From an archaeon (GTDB lineage: Archaea > Hydrothermarchaeota > Hydrothermarchaeia > Hydrothermarchaeales > JALUUU01), in NCBI GenBank assembly GCA_027021185.1, contig JALUUU010000263.1:1-5148 (forward strand): a DNA stretch of 5,148 nt, read 5' to 3'. Shown piece after piece: positions 4,084-5,148 of the stretch (positions are counted from its first letter, which is position 1; each line of letters starts with the position of its first letter). The notes below the pieces were generated by a model, which made no database searches, was not told the origin of the DNA, and worked only from the letters and a program-made list of their open reading frames with translations. A program made the translations under genes and the position numbers.

Positions 4084-5148
4084 ATGCGAGGGAGATTCTT
4101 CTCCCGGGGCGGCGAGGAGGGGGCTCTGAAGCTCCGTAAGGTGGAGAGGATCCTAGAGCTCTATCTCGCCGGTCTATCTGGGAGGCGCATACCAGTCGTC
4201 GAAGCCAAAGAGGCTTATACCAACACCAGAGAGATATTCCTGCCCTCTAGGGTAGCCGAGTTCCCCGAGGAGGAGGATAACCTGAGGTTCTACAAGTTTG
4301 CAGCTCTCCATAAATACGCCCAGGTCGTCTACGGTTCCTTCGCGGCCCTGAAAGAGGCCATGAGGCCTTTCATCAACAAGAAACTAGCCCTGGACATATA
4401 CGCTTTGGTGGAAAACGTCCGCCTGGAGCACCTCCTGGAGAAAGAATACAGAGGCGTTAAGGCCGAGCTGAGGAGAATAAAGCACGCCCTCTGGAGGAAG
4501 AGAAAGGGGTTCAGAGGGATGGAGGACAGGGAGATGGCCATAGAGGGCCTGGCCCAGCTCGTCCTGGCGGGGAGAACCCGGGAGAAGCTGCCCCGGCATG
4601 TTGGATCCGTGGTGGAGGATGCATATGGAATGCTCAGGGAGGTGCGAAAGGATGACTCCTCTCCCAGGAAGTCCTGGGAGGTCACCCGCCGCATATATAA
4701 CTCCTTCATGCGCCTAGACGGCGGCTACAGAAGGAGGGCTAGGATATCCTACTTGGGGGAGATAAAGCCCAAGGAGATCCATAGGGCCATAAAGGAGATG
4801 CGATCAAGGTATGCCCGGGGGGAGAGAGGGGTGTCCAGGGAAGAGAGAGGATTTCTGAGGTCAAGGCTCTTCAACTTCGCCACCAAGGGATTCCTAGGGA
4901 GCATGGACATCAACGTCGGCCTGGGAAAGCTCTTCAAGGGCAGGATAGACAAGATAAGCAAACAGGCGGATTACCACCCCATGGATGGGAGCCAGGGAGA
5001 AACCCTGAACCAGGAAACCGGAACCGTGGGTATGGACTACCGCTCCCCCGGAAGCGACGGCTTCATCTTTATACGCAAAAAGAAAAAGGCGAGATACGTC
5101 TACCACGAGTGGGACTACAGGCGGAGGCGCTACCACCGAGAGTGGTGC
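4084..5148 (+). CDS. NorD/CobT-type VWA protein, N-terminal part (runs off the window)
   Basis: 355 codons are visible, open to the last base. The order of motifs matches the region before the VWA domain of NorD-like proteins. AKEAYTNTREIFLPSRV (41-57) with N66/Y70 and ALHKYAQVVYGSF (74-86) corresponds to their 'LP ... N...Y...HxA' block. YALVENVRLEHLLEKEYRG (106-124) corresponds to the 'EDxRIE...L...YPG' block. YHEWDYRRRRYHREWC (340-355) is the diagnostic Y-x-E-W-D...Y...W-C motif. The von Willebrand A domain with its MIDAS metal site normally follows within about 100 residues and is not in view. Residues 120-300 are basic and helical. Such proteins partner with MoxR/NorQ AAA+ ATPases to remodel or load metal into a target enzyme (nitric oxide reductase for NorD, cobaltochelatase for CobT). 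No signal peptide, so cytoplasmic. ATG 4084 fits the leaderless promoter. Confidence 0.8.
   Translation, partial: MRGRFFSRGGEEGALKLRKVERILELYLAGLSGRRIPVVEAKEAYTNTREIFLPSRVAEFPEEEDNLRFYKFAALHKYAQVVYGSFAALKEAMRPFINKKLALDIYALVENVRLEHLLEKEYRGVKAELRRIKHALWRKRKGFRGMEDREMAIEGLAQLVLAGRTREKLPRHVGSVVEDAYGMLREVRKDDSSPRKSWEVTRRIYNSFMRLDGGYRRRARISYLGEIKPKEIHRAIKEMRSRYARGERGVSREERGFLRSRLFNFATKGFLGSMDINVGLGKLFKGRIDKISKQADYHPMDGSQGETLNQETGTVGMDYRSPGSDGFIFIRKKKKARYVYHEWDYRRRRYHREWC

Noticed and set aside
5101..5118. HEWDY as a possible HExxH-type zinc protease site
   Set aside because: The second histidine is missing and the surrounding Y-x-E-W-D...Y...W-C pattern fits the NorD/CobT family much better.
4329..5136. 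Several minus-strand open frames opposite the NorD-like gene
   Set aside because: The plus strand carries ordered NorD-family motifs throughout; antisense openness follows from the G/C-rich third positions.

Overview
The window looks archaeal, probably from a thermophile or other lineage with AGG/ATA-rich codon use. Arginine is written mainly as AGG and isoleucine often as ATA. Several genes have a purine-rich BRE-like stretch plus an AT-rich TATA-like box about 25-30 nt before a start codon with little or no leader, the pattern of archaeal leaderless transcripts. Only one gene (CBS protein, 2283) has a strong Shine-Dalgarno site. Base composition is moderately GC-rich in genes and AT-rich between them. 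The exact lineage cannot be read from this window. No rRNA, tRNA, CRISPR, transposase or IS end was seen.

Layout. 2-52 (+) is the last 16 codons of an upstream gene. It converges across a small hairpin on a minus-strand membrane protein of 104 aa (76-390). A divergent AT-rich promoter region (391-558) separates that gene from a 56-aa two-helix membrane protein (559-729, +). A 38-aa single-helix protein (776-892, -), which is too short for most gene callers, follows and shares a palindromic AT-rich promoter with the next operon. That operon (949-2126, +) holds two tandem paralogues, each an SRPBCC/START-like lipid-pocket domain with a hydrophobic C-terminal membrane anchor. A 156-bp intergenic stretch with four AATTAAA repeats, a CCCCGGGG palindrome and a canonical promoter leads into a second operon. 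It encodes a membrane-anchored two-CBS-domain sensor (2283-2975), a 109-aa soluble protein of unknown family (2991-3320) and a membrane protein with a GOLD/p24-like extracytoplasmic beta domain (3349-4041). An oligo-T/BRE element then starts a large gene (4084 to the window edge). Its visible 355 aa match the N-terminal half of NorD/CobT-type VWA proteins, up to the diagnostic YxEWD...Y...WC motif. The VWA domain itself would lie past the edge.

How it may fit together (inference). Almost every product is membrane-bound or membrane-facing: two tail-anchored SRPBCC proteins, a CBS nucleotide sensor, a GOLD-domain protein and several tiny membrane proteins. They sit next to a VWA protein of the type that works with MoxR/NorQ AAA+ ATPases. 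In bacteria, CoxG (SRPBCC with a membrane anchor), CoxD (MoxR) and CoxE (VWA) form a similar set for CO dehydrogenase, and NorQ/NorD activate nitric oxide reductase. An archaeal membrane-complex maturation or lipid/quinone-handling module is a reasonable hypothesis, but no MoxR ATPase or target enzyme is visible here.
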